NCBI GenBank assembly: GCA_026005035.1
Contig: BPKH01000003.1
Span: forward strand, 62,001 to 126,000
Source: Porticoccaceae bacterium
GTDB lineage: Bacteria; Pseudomonadota; Gammaproteobacteria; Pseudomonadales; Porticoccaceae
DNA length: 64,000 bases
Reading direction: 5' to 3'
Both the position numbers and the translations under genes were made by a program. How positions within the stretch are numbered: the stretch's first letter is position 1; the number at the start of each line of letters is the position of its first letter. Positions 31,990-42,384 of the stretch are shown one piece after another. The notes below the pieces were generated by a model, which ran no database searches, was not told the DNA's origin, and saw nothing but the letters and a program-made list of their open reading frames with translations.

Positions 31990-33119
31990 ATCGCCCCTCC
32001 CACTCGAATCGCTTCACGTCGATCACGTGTCGAATGGCGTCCTCGCGCGATCGACGTTTTCGGCTCCACTCCGCACTGGTCGATGTGCCGAATGATGCTT
32101 TTGGCTATGGCACGCCCCAGATCGACGGGCACGGCGTTTCCAATCAGGCGTCCCACGGTTTTGAAGCAGACTTCCTCACCGGGAGGGACGAACTTGTAGC
32201 TTCTCGGGAAACCCTGCAATATCGCAGCCTCACGTAGCGAGATCGCCCGATCCTGCTCTGGATGCCCGAAGCGCCCGTTGCCGAACCCGTAACATTGAGT
32301 GGTGATCGTCGGCGCTGGTTTGTCCCACTCCATTCGTCCGTACACGCTGGGGTAGGTGCGTCCGGTATCGAGCCTGTGGCACTTGGCCACGAGATGGCGA
32401 GGCCAGTCTCGCCACGTACCCCCAGGTTTTGAGGCTCTGATGCGTGCGAGGTTCTTCTCGGAGAGTTTCGAAGCGACGTGCAGTTTGTCTCTCGGATCCG
32501 ATTCTCCCGCTCCTATGGGGCGTAACCGCCCGATGGCCTGCCTGACGGTCTTGTATCCTTTCTCATCACGGAGAGGTTCGATCAGTTCGATCGGGCCGTG
32601 TAGAGACGCGAGCAGAACCATGCGTTTTCGGGACTGAGGGACACCATATGCTGCGCAGTCGACCACGTCGTGCCATACTTCGTAACCCAACTCCAAGAGG
32701 GTCTTCGCGAAGTCGTCGAAGACCTCGTGTCTCCTTATTGCGGGAACGTTCTCCATGGTGACGATGTCGGGCATCACCCCCGCGGCAATTCGCGCGAATT
32801 CATACAGCAGCCCCCATTTGTGGTCGGCTTTGGTGTCATACCGTTGGCTGTAGGTCGAAAACGGCTGACAAGGCGCACATCCGGCCAGGACCCAAATGGT
32901 GCCCGGCGTGAAGAGTTTCGCGACATCCGACGCCTCCATGCCGGAGATGTCTCGTTGAATGAACGTCGCATCGTTGTTCGCCGAATAGGGGTAACGGCAC
33001 GCGTGGTCGAGGTCTATGCCCGCGTTGACACGAAGTCCTTCTTGGACGAAGCCGTGCGTCAAGCCTCCGGCGCCGCAGAACAGATCTACACAAGATACAT
33101 CCATGCGGCTAACGGTCAT
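31986..33119 (-). CDS. dcm: C5-cytosine DNA methyltransferase (Dcm type)
   Basis: A 377-residue enzyme that transfers a methyl group from S-adenosylmethionine to C5 of cytosine. Motif I VDLFCGAGGLTHGF, motif IV GCAPCQPFSTYSQR with the catalytic Cys, motif VI ENVPAI, motif VIII YGVPQSRKRMVLLA, motif IX KPAPTITTQCYGFGNGRF and motif X GNAVP are all seen, so the enzyme looks active. The target-recognition region (residues about 230-285) is short, and the site recognised cannot be read from it. ATG 33119 has GGAAG just before. It is followed by vsr with overlap. No matching restriction endonuclease is nearby. Confidence 0.93.
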   Translation of the reverse strand: MTVSRMDVSCVDLFCGAGGLTHGFVQEGLRVNAGIDLDHACRYPYSANNDATFIQRDISGMEASDVAKLFTPGTIWVLAGCAPCQPFSTYSQRYDTKADHKWGLLYEFARIAAGVMPDIVTMENVPAIRRHEVFDDFAKTLLELGYEVWHDVVDCAAYGVPQSRKRMVLLASLHGPIELIEPLRDEKGYKTVRQAIGRLRPIGAGESDPRDKLHVASKLSEKNLARIRASKPGGTWRDWPRHLVAKCHRLDTGRTYPSVYGRMEWDKPAPTITTQCYGFGNGRFGHPEQDRAISLREAAILQGFPRSYKFVPPGEEVCFKTVGRLIGNAVPVDLGRAIAKSIIRHIDQCGVEPKTSIARGRHSTRDRREAIRVGGAM

Positions 33120-33221
33120 TCTTCCAACCCCCGGCTGATCCCACGATTGGAAGCGGGTGACGAGAGACTTCCGGAGCGTCGCCCTTCTTGCACACGACAT
33201 GGTCCGCCATGGGCTCCGCCA

Positions 33222-33425
33222 TTACCTATCTCCTCCGTCTTTCGTATCGCCGTGCGTCTCTTCCAACCAGCGGTCGATGGCTTCCTTCCGGAAGCGCCAA
33301 TGGCGGCCAATCTTCTGGCACGGGACTTTGCCTTCCCGAACGAGCTTGTAGAGCGTCGACTTCGGTATCTTTAGGTAGGCAGACAACTCGTCGATGGTCA
33401 GGACGGCGCCTGGTTTCTCATCCAT
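33222..33425 (-). CDS. Excisionase-family helix-turn-helix protein
   Basis: A 67-residue MerR-like/AlpA-type DNA-binding protein: VLTIDELSAYLKIPKSTLYK, LVREGKVPCQKIGRHWRFRK, EAIDRWLEE. This is the HTH_17 pattern found in excisionases, phage regulators and operon regulators. ATG 33425 is taken because GAGGTG lies upstream; a longer form from ATG 33467 (81 residues) is possible but would start only about 12 bases after the predicted transcription start. It is the first gene after a strong promoter with built-in palindromes and precedes dcm and vsr, so it may autoregulate this defence-type operon. Confidence 0.8.
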   Translation of the reverse strand: MDEKPGAVLTIDELSAYLKIPKSTLYKLVREGKVPCQKIGRHWRFRKEAIDRWLEETHGDTKDGGDR

Positions 33426-33485
33426 CGGAAGCACCTCTCTGGCCGCAAGGTATAGTTCTCCAATCATACCTCATACCAAGCTCAT

Positions 33486-33514
33486 ATTTTACAGTTGCTG
33501 ACAGTTGCTGTCAA
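33486..33514 (-). promoter_or_regulatory. Sigma-70 promoter with overlapping operator palindromes before the HTH-dcm-vsr operon
   Basis: On the minus strand a consensus -35 box TTGACA (33509-33514) and a -10 box TAAAAT (33486-33491) are separated by exactly 17 bases. The spacer holds the palindrome ACAGCAACTGT (33501-33511) and a second near-perfect copy directly after it (33491-33500 plus one mismatch), giving tandem CAGCAACTGT units, a natural operator for the HTH protein. Confidence 0.7.
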
Positions 33515-33535
33515 ACGATTTTCTCGACGTCGTCC

Positions 33536-34153
33536 TCAATCCATCCAAATACCGGTCGGCAGATACCGCATGGCATGCCACAGCCGGGCACCGCCGTGGT
33601 ACAGCCAGGCCGGGAACATGCCTCGTTCAATACCTACCGGAACGAGAACGCGTTCGTAGAGACAAAGTCCGCCGGGCAGGAAGCCCTCGAGGTGGTCGAT
33701 GGCCGGGAGGCGGGTCTCGGGATCGTCGAAGGTCAGGAGCTCGCCGTACACGGGGCCCCAGCGGCCGCCCGGGGCGCTGTTCTCCCCGAGCTCGGGGTGT
33801 GCGGCGCGTGCGGCGAACTCCGCGGCCAGGCGCGCCTGTGTGGCCGCGTCGGCGAGCGGGTCGGCGGTGCCGTGGGCCAGGGCGTCCGCCTCGGGCACCT
33901 CCAGGACCGGGATGCCGGAAGGGAGCTCGTACAGGCGGCCCCGGACGACCGCCTCCTCCACGGAGAGGACGCCCCGGCAGAACCGCTCGTGGTTCCAGCA
34001 GCCCCGCTTGAGGGTCCCGTAGACGAAGAGTCTCAGGAGCCCGGTCGTGTTTTCCTTCGGGGGTTGACGCTCGCCGTCGGTAGCTCGCGCCCTTCGGGCG
34101 TGCCTTCGGCACGTCCAATTCGGCTCTCCTGCCGAATTGTCATTGGGGTTCAT
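33536..34153 (-). CDS. Gamma-glutamylcyclotransferase (AIG2-like) family protein
   Basis: A 205-residue protein whose core begins LLRLFVYGTLKRGCWNHERF, the VYGTL substrate loop of the GGCT/AIG2 fold, and contains GPVYGELLTFDDPETRLPAI, DHLEGFLPGGLCLYERVLV with the catalytic Glu in DHLEGF. Known members convert gamma-glutamyl peptides or amines into 5-oxoproline and the free amine. The first 45 residues are not conserved and are encoded over three tandem hairpins; starts at 34153 (GAAGAGA upstream) and 34174 are both possible. As last gene of the amidoligase operon it could reverse or trim gamma-glutamyl links made by the ligase. Confidence 0.85.
   Translation of the reverse strand: MNPNDNSAGEPNWTCRRHARRARATDGERQPPKENTTGLLRLFVYGTLKRGCWNHERFCRGVLSVEEAVVRGRLYELPSGIPVLEVPEADALAHGTADPLADAATQARLAAEFAARAAHPELGENSAPGGRWGPVYGELLTFDDPETRLPAIDHLEGFLPGGLCLYERVLVPVGIERGMFPAWLYHGGARLWHAMRYLPTGIWMD
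34088..34139 (-). repeat. Three tandem perfect hairpins
   Basis: CGCCC-TTC-GGGCG (34088-34100), CGTGCC-TTC-GGCACG (34099-34113) and CAATTCGGC-TCTCCT-GCCGAATTG (34116-34139) stand side by side at the start of the gamma-glutamylcyclotransferase gene, just after the glutamine amidotransferase gene. They could be an RNA processing or attenuation site between the two genes. No T run follows, so a simple terminator is unlikely. Confidence 0.6.
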
Positions 34154-34185
34154 GGGTGATTCTCTTCGGTTCATGCGGCTCTCTG

Positions 34186-34968
34186 TCACGGCGCCTTCCC
34201 CCGTTTCCCCTGGGCGATGAAGGTGAACGACTCCCTGGAGAACTCCATGAGACTCTCGTGCCTGAACACGAGCATGGTCATGGGCTCCAGCGGGAGCGGC
34301 CGCCACCCGCGCTCGTCGGCCAGCACGGCGTCGAGGAAGGCCGGATCCGAGGCGTAGAGTACCGCCCGGTGGCGCCGGTGGATGCGCAGTTCCAGCGGCT
34401 TGTTCCCCTTGAGCACCAGGACCGTCCCGGGCCGGCGGCGGGAGGCCAGCACGGCGGTGATCTGCCCCCGGCACAGGGCCAGGTCGCGCTTGAAGCGCTC
34501 GAGGTCCGGCGTCTCGTCCCGGAAGGCACGGTCCGCCAGGCGGAAGAGGAGCTCGCTGTCCACCTCGGCGAAGCGCCTCAGCCGGAGCCTCCGGAACAGG
34601 CGGTCGGCGTTGTAGATGGTGCCGTTGTGGGTGCCGATGACGTCCCCCGCGCGGATGGGGTGGTTGTTTCGGTTGATGCGCTCGTCGCCGCGGGTGCGCC
34701 AGCGGGTGTGGCCGACGAGGAGGGTGGCCCGGTTGTCCATCCCGGCCAGGACCTCCTGGAACGCCTTGTCGGTGACGAACTGCCCGGCCGGTACGGGTCG
34801 CTTGAAGAGCCGGTGCTCGCCGTCGCGGTTGAGCCAGGCGACGCCGGTGGCGTGGGGGCCCCGGCCCTCGCTCAGGACCAGGAGCCGGGTGAAGAGCCAC
34901 GCCAGGTGGTCACGTTCCTCGGCGCGCCGCCGCTTCTTCCCGAAGATGACGCCCGCCAGCCCGCACAT
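34186..34968 (-). CDS. Class II glutamine amidotransferase
   Basis: A 260-residue Ntn-hydrolase-fold glutaminase. It starts [15 protein letters not shown], so Cys2 becomes the N-terminal nucleophile after loss of Met1. The family motifs follow: RGPHATGVAWLN (Arg-Gly-Asp/His loop), LVGHTRWRTRGDERINRNNH and VIGTHNGTIYNADRLF (the Asn-Gly oxyanion hole), VDSELLFRLAD. There is no synthase domain, unlike GlmS, PurF or AsnB, so ammonia or the gamma-glutamyl group is handed to a separate partner, presumably the amidoligase two genes upstream. ATG 34968 overlaps the DUF5049 stop by one base. Confidence 0.92.
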   Translation of the reverse strand: MCGLAGVIFGKKRRRAEERDHLAWLFTRLLVLSEGRGPHATGVAWLNRDGEHRLFKRPVPAGQFVTDKAFQEVLAGMDNRATLLVGHTRWRTRGDERINRNNHPIRAGDVIGTHNGTIYNADRLFRRLRLRRFAEVDSELLFRLADRAFRDETPDLERFKRDLALCRGQITAVLASRRRPGTVLVLKGNKPLELRIHRRHRAVLYASDPAFLDAVLADERGWRPLPLEPMTMLVFRHESLMEFSRESFTFIAQGKRGKAP

Positions 34969-35496
34969 CAGCGCCCACCTCCTTCTTCGGCCTCGAAGCC
35001 CCGGAACACGCCCTCGGCGTAGTCCCTGGGATGGGTCTCAATCCAGCGGGCGGCATCGGGGAAGCCGAGCTTCTCCGCCAGGTCCGCCACCACCGGCCGG
35101 TCCAGCATGTTGGTGAGGCCGCAGCGGCGCACCGCCAGGATGCCCTCCAGCACCGCCGCCGGAACGCGCACCCCGGGCACGTGCCGGCGTGCCGTGTCTC
35201 CCTCCTTTGCGGTGTCGTCCGGGAACTCGGCCAGGCCGCCGGCCACGAGGGCGTCGAGGAAGGACGCGGCCTTCTCCTCGATGGTTTCCCCTTTGACCGC
35301 CAGCTCGATGCCGGCCAGCATCTTGGCGTTGCGCAGGACCATGTCGATGTAGCTCTCGACGTCCCGGTGGTCGGAGAAGAGCGACGCGCCCTTCATGGCC
35401 CGGACCCACGTCGAGCACGGTCTTGCCCTCGAACACCTCGCCGTCGCCCGCGATGGGCTCGCCTTCCAGCGTGGTGTTCCTGATCAGTATCCTCAT
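34968..35496 (-). CDS. DUF5049 protein, frame broken by one base
   Basis: The N-terminal part starts [20 protein letters not shown] and FEGKTVLDV; the rest ([20 protein letters not shown] onward) is one frame over. Removing one G (C on the plus strand) at 35405-35407 joins them as [20 protein letters not shown], about 175 residues, the expected reading. The C-terminal 55 residues ([48 protein letters not shown]) are the DUF5049 domain, mostly known from phages and prophages; role unknown. ATG 35496 overlaps the amidoligase stop by four bases and its stop touches the glutamine amidotransferase start, so it is a full member of the operon. Confidence 0.75.
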
Positions 35497-36497
35497 GCTT
35501 CACCTCCTTCGTCCGGCGCGGCGCCTTCCCCCGAAAACGCCGGAGGCCGGGTTTGTGGCCCGGCCTCCTCGTGCGTCCCGTCCTTCGGGGCGGATGGTTC
35601 GTCCTTCGGTTTGGGCTTCGGCCTGCCGCGCTTGAAGGCCGAGTCGCCCGGCAGCACCGCCAGCAGGTGCTTGCGCGCGGTCTTGAACTCGTCGCCGATG
35701 AGCCCGAGGTGCAGGAGGAAGACGCGGAAGTCGTACCGGGCGCTCTGCGGGTCGAGGCTCCGCTTGCGGCTGGAGGCCGCCCGGCCGTTCAGGGCCTTGG
35801 CGGCGATGGCCAGGACCATCTGGATGTAGGCCTTGACCTTGCCCGCGTGGAGCGTGCCCTCGAACCAGCGGAACTCCACGGTTCCCCGGTACCAGACGTT
35901 GTGCAGGTTCACCCCGAAGTAGCGGGTCGAGTCGAAGTGCTGGGGCCGTCGGTTGTGGTAGCCGTACCAGATGCGGTTGAGCTGGTCCTTGGTCCGCGGG
36001 CGGCTGCGCTCGATCTTCCTGATGAGCTCGTCGCTCACCGGCTTGCTGTAGTTGCGGAGCCGGTTCTCGTTGACGCCGAGCGCCGTGAGGATGAGCGCCT
36101 CCTGCTTGTAGATGATCTTGGCGAGGTTGGCGAGAGTCCGCCCGTCGGAGGGCCGGGCGTCCACGTGGATGTGGATGCCGCACTTCTCGTCCACCTTGGC
36201 CCCGCAGCGGCGCACCGCCCGAATGACCTCCTGGAGAGTGGGGATGTCCTCGTAGGCGAGGACCGGGCTCACCACCTCGGCCCGCAGGTGGCCGGGGACG
36301 TTGATGAGCGAGCCGTCGGCCACCACCTTCCAGACGCGCCCCCGGATGTCGGTGACCTCCCAGGGGTCGAAGCAGGCCGGGCTGCCCACGTGGCGCACAT
36401 CGCCGCCCACCACCGACTGGATGGCCCGGGCCACCCGTTCGCGCCTGCGCTTGACCGTCTCGATCTCGACTCCGAAACTGATTTCCCGAAGGTCCAT
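35493..36497 (-). CDS. Amidoligase family protein (Amidoligase_2)
   Basis: A 334-residue member of the glutamine-synthetase-fold COOH-NH2 ligases. Diagnostic motifs: [20 protein letters not shown] (GxExE, metal/ATP), [25 protein letters not shown] (CGxHxHxD), [15 protein letters not shown] and [16 protein letters not shown] (EFR, arginine for carboxylate). These enzymes are predicted to form amide or isopeptide bonds from ATP, a carboxylate and an amine. The C-terminal 70 residues are low-complexity ([17 protein letters not shown]) and lack conservation. ATG 36497 follows GGAGA. It leads the operon, with the phage tail genes upstream. Confidence 0.88.
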   Translation of the reverse strand: MDLREISFGVEIETVKRRRERVARAIQSVVGGDVRHVGSPACFDPWEVTDIRGRVWKVVADGSLINVPGHLRAEVVSPVLAYEDIPTLQEVIRAVRRCGAKVDEKCGIHIHVDARPSDGRTLANLAKIIYKQEALILTALGVNENRLRNYSKPVSDELIRKIERSRPRTKDQLNRIWYGYHNRRPQHFDSTRYFGVNLHNVWYRGTVEFRWFEGTLHAGKVKAYIQMVLAIAAKALNGRAASSRKRSLDPQSARYDFRVFLLHLGLIGDEFKTARKHLLAVLPGDSAFKRGRPKPKPKDEPSAPKDGTHEEAGPQTRPPAFSGEGAAPDEGGEA

Positions 36498-36733
36498 CGT
36501 CGTCTCCTTGCCTTCTGTAAGCCGTTGCGCCGCAAGGTGTTCCGGCGCGTGTTCACACACATACAGGCTTCTTTCCGAACAGAAAGCAAGGCGATTCCGC
36601 CGGTTTCTCCGAAGATAAGCCCTTTGTTTTCAACGTGTTATGTACATCGGGCCGCAACCGGCGGAAACATCGGAGGTTGCGCGGTCCCTTGCCCGGGGCG
36701 GGTGTTCGGGAGACCTGGGAAAAAGAACAGCAA

Positions 36734-38048
36734 TCAGGCCTTTTTCCACTCGGTCCCGGTGAACTTCTCCCACTTCCCGCCGCCGGAGAGGTCGGTGTTG
36801 AACCACTCGTCGCCCAGGGCCGGGTTGGGGATGGCGGCGTCCCGTTCGGCCTCGGAAACCCCTGCCGCGCCGGACGGCGCTCCGGGGGGCGAGTCCCTGG
36901 CCCAGGTGGTCGGCGGCCAGCAGGTCCTGCCAGTCGAGGGTCTGGGCCCTGAGGCGCGAGACGAAGGTGCGGTAGGAGGAGTCGTCGCGTCCCGAGCGGT
37001 AGAGCAGCAGGGAGCCGTCAGCGTCCCGCAAGAGGCTGGGCGTGTAGCAGCGCTCGAGGAAGGGCCCGCCGCCGGCGCGGAAGACGGGATTGAAAGCGGC
37101 CTTCGTCCAGTGGATGCGGTCCCAGGACCAGGCGTAGCCGATGCCGGCGTTCCCGGCCGGGCCGCCGGAGTAGAGCATCCACCACCGGCCGTCCTCCAGG
37201 CGCTCCACGTGGCAGGAGGAGACATAGCCGTTCGCGCCCTCCCACGGCTGCGGATCGATCAGGCCGGAGAGAACCGGCCCGTCGCCGTACAGCCGCCAGT
37301 CCAGCGCGTCGTCCGAGTACCCGAGCCCGAGGCTGTCGTTGCCGCCCGTGGTGGCGATGAAGAGGAGCGCGTAGCGCCAGGTGAATGGTCTACCGGGGAT
37401 GGACGTGGGCTCCGGGTTGTACCAGAGGAAGGACGGCCCGTAGTGCCCCCGGTTCCAGGCGGGATCGCCGCCCCCGGTGACCAGGTTCCCGGTGCAGGCC
37501 GCATCCTCCGTGAAGGCGGCCGCGTCGGTCTTCGGATTGCACACGGCGGTCCTCAGACCGGCCATGTTGTAGGGCTGGTCGGGGACGTCCTGGTCCCAGT
37601 AGAGGATGCGCAGGCGGTCCGGGGTCTCGAGGGCGCAGACCACGTGGTAGCCGCTCTCCGCGATGCCGGAGACCTTCTTCTCGTTGTCCCAGGCGAGCCC
37701 GTCGTCGGAGAAGGCGCAGCTCATGCCGTCCCCGTCGCCGTAGTAGGCCACGAAGTCCCTGAGGCGGGTCCCGTCGTGGAAGCCGCCGGGTGCGCGGAGC
37801 ACCCGCACGTAGTAGGCGCGGTCGGCCGAAAGCGGCAGCACGTGCGGGTAGCGGTGCTCGAACAGCACCGGCGGCAGCCCGGGCGGCGGCTCGGCCCCGG
37901 AAGGGACCAGCAGGAGCCCGAGGTCCACGGCCCGCACGAGGTCTTCGGTCATGGCCGGTACGGTCACGGTCTTCCCCGGCCCGAGGGTGCCCGCCAGGCC
38001 GGGCAGTTCCAGGACGGTGTCCGTGTTGCTCTGGATGGTGATGCTCAT
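36734..38048 (-). CDS. Phage tail protein with beta-propeller-like repeats, frame broken by one base
   Basis: The N-terminus MSITIQSNTDTVLELPGLAG with TLGPGKTVTVP is a form common in phage tail and fibre-associated proteins. The body carries repeated strands with Asp boxes: FVAYYGDGDGMSCAFSDDGL, ILYWDQDVPDQ, GLGYSDDALDWRLYG and WMLYSGGPAGNAGIGYAWS, as in GH43/32-type five-bladed propellers. The frame breaks at a G6 run (36884-36889); removing one base restores VSEAERDAAIPNPALGDEWF and ends FTGTEWKKA at 36734, total about 437 residues. A host-surface-binding or glycan-processing role is plausible. Its position just ahead of the amidoligase operon ties that operon to a phage tail module. Confidence 0.65.
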
Positions 38049-38317
38049 GGTCGTACTTCCTCTCCGTGTTCTATCCCGGCGTCCATCAGCTTCCGGTTGA
38101 TCAGCCGCGTCTCCTGTTCCTCGCGCCGGATGCGCGCCATGACGCCGGCGAAGGCCCTCGCGCCTTCCTGCGGCAGGCCGAGCGCCTCTTCGATGCGGCG
38201 CAGCCGGGCGTCCAGGTTGGCGAGGAGCTCGAGCGCGTGGTCGCGGATCAGCCCCTCCCGCTTCTCACGGGGCGAGGGGATGAACTCGGTCATGCCTCCT
38301 TGTCGCCGGACGATCAT
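38045..38317 (-). CDS. Small helical phage protein
   Basis: A 90-residue, nearly all-helical protein rich in charged residues: REGLIRDHALELLANLDARL, RRIEEALGLPQEGARAF, RIRREEQETRLINRKL. It could form a coiled coil. Its stop overlaps the start of the propeller gene by four bases (ATGA). ATG 38293 (MTEFIPS) is an alternative start. No family is recognised; its place between two tail genes suggests a tail-assembly or chaperone role. Confidence 0.55.
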   Translation of the reverse strand: MIVRRQGGMTEFIPSPREKREGLIRDHALELLANLDARLRRIEEALGLPQEGARAFAGVMARIRREEQETRLINRKLMDAGIEHGEEVRP

Positions 38318-38330
38318 GCGGCTCCCTCCG

Positions 38331-39472
38331 TCAGCTCAACGTCGCCCCGAGGGTGTGGATGCGCGGGTAGACCAGGTTGTTGCCGGTCATCTCCGCCTTG
38401 TAGCGGACCTTGTTTCCCGTTGGGTCGGAGAAGGTCCGGGTCAGGGTGTACTCAGTCCATTCCTGGTCGATCTCCCGCGTGGACTCGATGGACATCGGCC
38501 CCCAGGTGGCGCCGCCGTCGTTGGAGGCGAACCAGTTGACGGTGGTGCCGCTGGGGATGTGCATCTGGGTGTAGACCTTGGTGGACTCCACGCCCTGGGT
38601 CAGCTCGTTCTCCCGCGTGATGTAGGCGCCGGTGGTGTTGTTGAGGTAGCCGACGAGGTTCACGTCCTTGTAGTTGAGGGCCGGCGAGTCGTTGACCGCG
38701 GAGCTCTCGAAGACGGCCCGCACCAGGACCTCGGCGGCCAGGTTCGGCAGGCGTTCCTCCTCGGCCGGCACGATGGCGTCCCAGGTGACGCCGCCGTCGG
38801 TGGAGTATTCCCACACGATGCCGGTCCCTTCCGGGATGGAGGAGTACTCGTCCAGGTTGAGGTCGGAGAACTGCACGCCGGTGACGGGCAGGAAGCGGAC
38901 CTCGCCGGTGGGCTGGAAGTCGTAGCCGTAGATCTTCATGGTGAGGTCGGAGCCGTTGAGGGGCGTCCAGGTCTCGGCGTTGGAGCTCTCCAGCAGCACG
39001 CCCGCGGCGTAGGTCTGGCGGGTGATGACGCCGTTCCGGCCCATCTGGCCCAAAGTGGCGATGCGCACGCGGTACTCGGTGCTGTTGGTCAGGAGCACCA
39101 CCGCGTAGCTGGTGTTGGCCTCGGCGTAGAAGGGGTCGTCGAAGACAACCTTGGTCTCCGCGCCCAGGTTGACCTCGTCGGGCGAGACCACCTTCTCGGC
39201 CAGGACCACCTCGTTGGGCAGGCCCGTGGTCACGCCCCGGATCTGGACGGTGACCGGGATGGAGGCGTCCTTGCGGGTGAAGTAGATCCCGATGGCGGAG
39301 ATCACCCGGTTCTCGGTGAAGCTGAAGGTCTGCGCGAGGGGGGTCGCGCCTGCGGGTCCGCCAGCGCCAGCGCCAGACGGTGCGGACGACCGGCACGCGG
39401 ATGATGCGCGGCGGGATGCGCTGGATGAAGGTCCACCGGACCTCGATGGTCCCGGTGACCGCGCTCGTCTGA

Positions 39473-39483
<11 letters not shown>
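38331..39483 (-). CDS. Phage tail protein (DUF4815-like), N-terminally truncated, frame broken by one base
   Basis: The frame from 39483 reads TSAVTGTIEVRWTFIQRIPP, then WRWRWRTRRRDP, and continues one frame over as LAQTFSFTENRVISAIGIYF. Removing one base from a G6 run at 39338-39343 joins RRRDP to LAQTFSF. The C-terminal part with VVFDDPFYAEANTSYAVVLL, GVLLESSNAETWTPLNGSDL and MKIYGYDFQPTGEVRFL is the last third of large phage tail proteins with DUF4815. About 383 residues remain versus around 1000 usually. Its start overlaps the end of the recombinase gene, so the recombinase module replaced the N-terminal two thirds. Confidence 0.65.
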
Positions 39484-41113
<1,630 letters not shown>

Positions 41114-41193
41114 CCGATCCTCCTTCCACGTTTTTCGGCCGTTCCGCTCGCGGGCGTGCCGTCGCCTGCGAGGCCGAAGAAGAGGAAGCCGTT

Positions 41194-41652
41194 CTACTTG
41201 GTGCCCGTGACCTCGCGGGCGATGGCGGAGAGCGACTTGTACCGCCGCCCCTCGTACTCGAACCCTTCATCGAGCATCTTCACCACCACGCTTTGACCCT
41301 TGTACTCTCTTACGAGCAGGGTGCCGGGCAGGGGCAACCGACGGTCGCGTGAGGCCGGGAGCCTTCCGCGCACGCTCCGGTCCCGCTCCTCGGCCGAGCC
41401 GGACTTGTGCCGGGCGCGGGGAGCGCGGATTCTGAGGTCGGCGTCGTCGGCCAGTTCCTCGGCGCGCCGCCGGGCCCGCTCGGAGAGGTCGCCTTCGGCG
41501 AGGGCCTGGAGCCGCCAGGCGATCCGCTTGCGCAGAAAGTCCTTGTGGTGGGAGCGCGTCTCTTCGCCGAAGACCTCGAGGTACTTCTCCCGGAGCTCCC
41601 CGACCGTCATCCGGGAGAGGCTCATGATCTCCTTGTAGGTGTCCGTGTTCAT
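41194..41652 (-). CDS. DUF2924 protein, recombinase partner
   Basis: A 152-residue protein: LSRMTVGELREKYLEVFGEE, TRSHHKDFLRKRIAWRLQAL, AEGDLSERARRRAEELADD and the C-terminal LLVREYKGQSVVVKMLDEGF, EYEGRRYKSLSAIAREVTGT. This is the DUF2924 family, almost always found right upstream of large serine recombinases in mobile elements; the last part is a small beta fold like those that bind DNA. It is 80 bases ahead of the recombinase and on the same strand, so it may be an accessory or directionality factor. Confidence 0.88.
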   Translation of the reverse strand: MNTDTYKEIMSLSRMTVGELREKYLEVFGEETRSHHKDFLRKRIAWRLQALAEGDLSERARRRAEELADDADLRIRAPRARHKSGSAEERDRSVRGRLPASRDRRLPLPGTLLVREYKGQSVVVKMLDEGFEYEGRRYKSLSAIAREVTGTK

Positions 41653-41720
41653 CCGAAACCTCCTTTCGACGTTCTCTTTTCCACGCCGCGGCCAGGTGAT
41701 CTCCGCGACTTCTCGGGGCG

Positions 41721-41942
41721 CTAACCCCTTGTGGAATGAAGGCTTCGGTGGCCCGAACTATCAAGGCGATTCTCGGTAAACTCTTGAGATTCTTCGGGTT
41801 GCGCCACATCGGCCGGGAGCGGGCCGCCTTCGTCCATGAACCGCCGCGCCTTGACGTGGCGCAGGTAGCCACTGGCCAGGATGGAGGCGAGCTCCGAGAC
41901 GATCTCCCGGGGCGTCATCAGGCGAGGGTCGCACTGCTGCAT
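41721..41942 (-). CDS. Small protein of the recombinase module
   Basis: A 73-residue protein: QQCDPRLMTPREIVSELASI, LASGYLRHVKARRF, EENPRLDSS-like end NRLDSSGHRSLHST. Short proteins with this pattern (a helix with LASGYLR, acidic middle, C-terminal LDSS...SLH) often precede DUF2924 and serine-recombinase genes. Function unknown. ATG 41942 is taken because the upstream in-frame part has a poly-Pro/Arg composition. Confidence 0.6.
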   Translation of the reverse strand: MQQCDPRLMTPREIVSELASILASGYLRHVKARRFMDEGGPLPADVAQPEESQEFTENRLDSSGHRSLHSTRG

Positions 41943-42384
41943 GTGGTTCCTCCTCCGCGGGAGCCGCGGGGGAGGATCTGCGTGGGCGTCGCCGGCGGAA
42001 GCGGGGCTCACTCCGCGGTAAGGACCGATGCAGGTCGCTTGCGGACCTGCCCACAGGCAGGCCTGGCGACACCCACAACGGTCTCCGCTTCGCGGCCGTC
42101 CCGCCGTCTGGTGGTTGGCGTCACACCGAGCCGCCGGTCGCGGCGCCGGCCTTCGCTGGGTTACCTACCGGAGGGGAGTTCGAAACGTCGGGTGGGTACC
42201 CCGCCTGCAACCTGGCTGTTAAACAAGACGGGCTGTCAAACGGAGAATCGGAGAGTTCGAAGAGGATATGCGTGGGTTGCGCCTGCAACCGTGGGGGTTG
42301 CGCTTGGACCCCACGCGCTTCATCTCGAACCGGAGAATCAAGGGGGATGTACGCGGGGCCGTAAGTCCGCGTGAATCAAGGAGA
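41943..42384. other. Gene-free edge of the island
   Basis: A 440-base stretch between the small recombinase-module gene and the tRNA-Asn terminator. It holds a 7-base inverted repeat GCAGGTC/GACCTGC (42029-42049) and a lone TTGACA on the minus strand (42234-42239), without a matching -10. The right boundary of the mobile element probably lies here, but no duplicated attachment sequence is seen. Confidence 0.35.
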
